64,000 nucleotides of DNA, taken from the NCBI RefSeq assembly GCF_039962115.1, contig NZ_JAMPKJ010000032.1, positions 1 through 64,000 on the forward strand, in the 5' to 3' direction. How positions within the stretch are numbered: position 1 is the stretch's first letter; every line of letters begins with the position of its first letter. Below the pieces are notes generated by a model. That model ran no database searches. It saw only the letters and a program-made list of their open reading frames with translations, and was not told the origin of the DNA. Of the stretch, positions 62,117-64,000 are shown piece by piece. The DNA comes from Funiculus sociatus GB2-C1 (GTDB lineage Bacteria > Cyanobacteriota > Cyanobacteriia > Cyanobacteriales > FACHB-T130). Both the position numbers and the translations under genes were made by a program.

Positions 62117-63823
62117 TTAAGCGGGACTTTGTACTTTCTTACGCTTTAAACCTAAAACTGAGAACCCGACGACGCTTAATGCGATCGCGAGTCCTGGTTC
62201 AGGTACGGTTTCATATTCAATTGTTTCGCCTGGTAGGGAGGGAAACAGGGGTGAAGGGGCACGTAGTTTGGTGGCTTGCTCGTAGGCGTAAGCGAAACCT
62301 AAGAGAGTGGGTTCACTGTAATCGCGCCCCAGGAAAGAAATCGTAGTGGGCAGCCCATCCGATGTAAATCCGGCGGGAACCTGAATATCTGGAAACCCAG
62401 AAATGTTGGATAGGTTGGTTGCAGACGGACCAGATGTACACACAAACGTTGGGTCTACAACATTGATAATGGGACTGGCAGGGCAGCGTGCTGTGGGATA
62501 AATCAACGCATCGAATTTGTTGCTGTCTAAAATAGACTGGAGCGTATTTTTGACGTAAGGAATACCACTAGTTACAGCATCAATATAGTCAGGATTGCTA
62601 TATCCTCCGCTGGCTAAGTTTGTCTTATAAACTTCAATTCGTCCTGGATTAACTGGAGTTGTCGAGTTTGCAATTTCAGGAGACTCACTAATTGCAATCA
62701 GCTCTTCGAGAGTTTTTGGATAGTCGTCTGAAAGCGTTGCTAAGTACGCTTCAATTTGGGGTTGAAACTCTGAATCGAAGATTAAACTCGATATTCTACT
62801 TCTCTCTGTCAAAAACTCTTCTGAAAGCGTGATTGGTTCAACAACTGCTGCACCTAACTCTTTCAGTTCTTCGATCGCATCGCCAATCAGCTGATCGATT
62901 TCGACATTCCCTCCAAAGAAGTTAGTGACGACTCCAAGCCGAGCACCTCCTAAGGCATCCTTCTTCAAGAAAGAGGTGTAGTCTTTAAAGAATTTACCTT
63001 CACTATCTAGGGTGACAGGATCGTTAGGATCAACGCCAGTCATAATGCCCAATGCGATCGCAGCATCCGTTACAGTTCGCGTTAACGGTCCACCCGTATC
63101 AAAAGATAAAGCCAGAGGAATAATGCCATCTCGGCTAAGAAGCCCTCGTGTAGGTTTGATGCCAACAATTCCATTGGCTGCTGCTGGCCCGCGAATCGAA
63201 CCACCCGTGTCGCTTCCTGTTCCGATTACACCAAAGTTAGCGGCGATCGCCGCTCCTGTTCCACCACTAGACCCAGCTGGACCCCGATTTAACATATAAG
63301 GGTTAACCGTTTGTCCACCAAAGGAGCTATAGCCATTCCATCCAGCGGTGAGGGCAAACTCACTTAAATTAGCTTTCGCAAAGATAATAGCCCCCGCATC
63401 TCGAAGCTGTTTGACCAGGAAAGCATCATCAGGTGGAATCGAGCCTGCAAGCGTATCAGAACCACCTGTCGTGGGCATATCAAATGTATCAAAATTGTCT
63501 TTGAGGATGACTGGAATCCCATGTAGCGGACTTCTCGATCCAGTCATTTGGCGCTCTAGGTCTAACGCTCTGGCAATTTCCAAGGCATCTGAATTGACCG
63601 TAATGATTGAATTAAGGCTGTCATCATAGGTTTCAATTCGATTGAGATATAACCCAATCAATTGCTCAGATGTTAGCGCGCCCGCATCAAACGCCTTGTT
63701 GATGCTAGAAACAGTCGCTTCTTCTAGCTGAAATGTTGCAGCTAACGCGCCAATCGGAAGAAGCCCTAGCGCCATCGTTTGAATAGCTACATTAGTAGCT
63801 GTTCGCTTCATGCTTTTTAGCAC
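62117..63823 (-). CDS. PEP-CTERM-anchored amidase 5
   Basis: About 568 residues. The frame is open 63 bases further upstream, but the GTG preceded by AGGAG aligns with LKSMKRTA of the other copies and was chosen. It has a signal peptide (LLPIGALAA), VILKDNFDTFD, GPAGSSGGTGAAIA, GSDTGGSIRGPAA and the tail TVPEPGLAIALSVVGFSVLG with KRKK. It is closest to copy 3 (YSSFGGQT, EFQPQIEAYLATL). Confidence 0.92.
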   Translation of the reverse strand: MLKSMKRTATNVAIQTMALGLLPIGALAATFQLEEATVSSINKAFDAGALTSEQLIGLYLNRIETYDDSLNSIITVNSDALEIARALDLERQMTGSRSPLHGIPVILKDNFDTFDMPTTGGSDTLAGSIPPDDAFLVKQLRDAGAIIFAKANLSEFALTAGWNGYSSFGGQTVNPYMLNRGPAGSSGGTGAAIAANFGVIGTGSDTGGSIRGPAAANGIVGIKPTRGLLSRDGIIPLALSFDTGGPLTRTVTDAAIALGIMTGVDPNDPVTLDSEGKFFKDYTSFLKKDALGGARLGVVTNFFGGNVEIDQLIGDAIEELKELGAAVVEPITLSEEFLTERSRISSLIFDSEFQPQIEAYLATLSDDYPKTLEELIAISESPEIANSTTPVNPGRIEVYKTNLASGGYSNPDYIDAVTSGIPYVKNTLQSILDSNKFDALIYPTARCPASPIINVVDPTFVCTSGPSATNLSNISGFPDIQVPAGFTSDGLPTTISFLGRDYSEPTLLGFAYAYEQATKLRAPSPLFPSLPGETIEYETVPEPGLAIALSVVGFSVLGLKRKKVQSPA

Positions 63824-63895
63824 AGTATTCGCTCCTATAATCAGGTGAATAATTGATGTAACTTGGATTAGTTCTACAGAATCCAATCAACAAAA

Positions 63896-64000
63896 TTAAG
63901 CTAGACTTCGTGCCTTCTTACGCTTCAAACCTAAAGCTGATAGCCCGAAGACACCTAAAGCGATCGCTACTCCGGGCTCTGGCACTGTTTCATATTCGAT
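63896..64000 (-). CDS. PEP-CTERM-anchored amidase 6, C-terminal end only
   Basis: Only the last 34 codons are in the window: they read EYETVPEPGVAIALGVFGLS, a Leu/Ala stretch, then LKRKKARSLA and a stop. This is the same PEP-CTERM tail as the other amidases of the row, at the usual spacing of about 70 bases from the next start, so a sixth amidase copy can be inferred. The catalytic part lies outside. Confidence 0.85.
   Translation of the reverse strand: MEYETVPEPGVAIALGVFGLSALGLKRKKARSLA

Overview
The window looks like cyanobacterial DNA. The HIP1 octamer GCGATCGC is frequent, there are TPR-CHAT and HTH-NACHT proteins of the kind common in filamentous cyanobacteria, and the right end carries a row of exported PEP-CTERM amidases. 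The species cannot be named from the sequence. No rRNA, tRNA or CRISPR array was recognised.

Layout. (1) 1-2.4 kb: a long repeat, then an AraC-type regulator and a dienelactone hydrolase. (2) 2.5-13.3 kb: a plasmid-like module with two short tyrosine recombinases carrying an inserted zinc ribbon, a degenerate 604-residue recombinase with 18-residue tandem repeats, an archaeo-eukaryotic-type primase, several ribbon-helix-helix-like small proteins, an XerC-like integrase and parA-parB. (3) 13.5-15.05 kb: a scrapyard of a NERD gene cut off by an IS6-family remnant, a decayed IS5-type transposase and the 3' end of a group II intron. (4) 15.1-53.7 kb: a defence island built on the Dpd 7-deazaguanine DNA modification and restriction system: queD, dpdA, a second TGT-fold gene (dpdC candidate), dpdE, F, G, H, I, a frameshifted dpdJ, a three-gene TPR/FecR-like/CHAT cassette, dpdK, a two-gene insertion with a GNAT enzyme that duplicated the dpdK 3' end, dpdD, an HTH-NACHT NTPase on the other strand, dpdB, and a second large helicase plus phospholipase-D pair. 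(5) 53.7-54.9 kb: repeats including a second copy of the 450 bp sequence that opens the window, interrupted by a MITE. (6) 54.9-64 kb: five complete and one partial tandem PEP-CTERM amidase genes on the minus strand.

How it works together. QueD helps make the preQ0 precursor; QueC, QueE and FolE are not here and would come from the host queuosine pathway. DpdA with DpdB would exchange guanine for preQ0 in DNA, and a DpdC-like step would convert it to the amide. DpdD-K form the restriction arm with SNF2, RecQ-like and DUF1998-type helicases, an ATPase and a PLD nuclease. The most unusual points are the CHAT protease cassette inside this operon, the broken dpdJ next to an intact helicase-PLD pair, and the recombinases with a zinc ribbon inside the catalytic domain. 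The island has plasmid partition and replication genes and lies between two copies of one long repeat, which suggests an integrated or recombined plasmid-like element.
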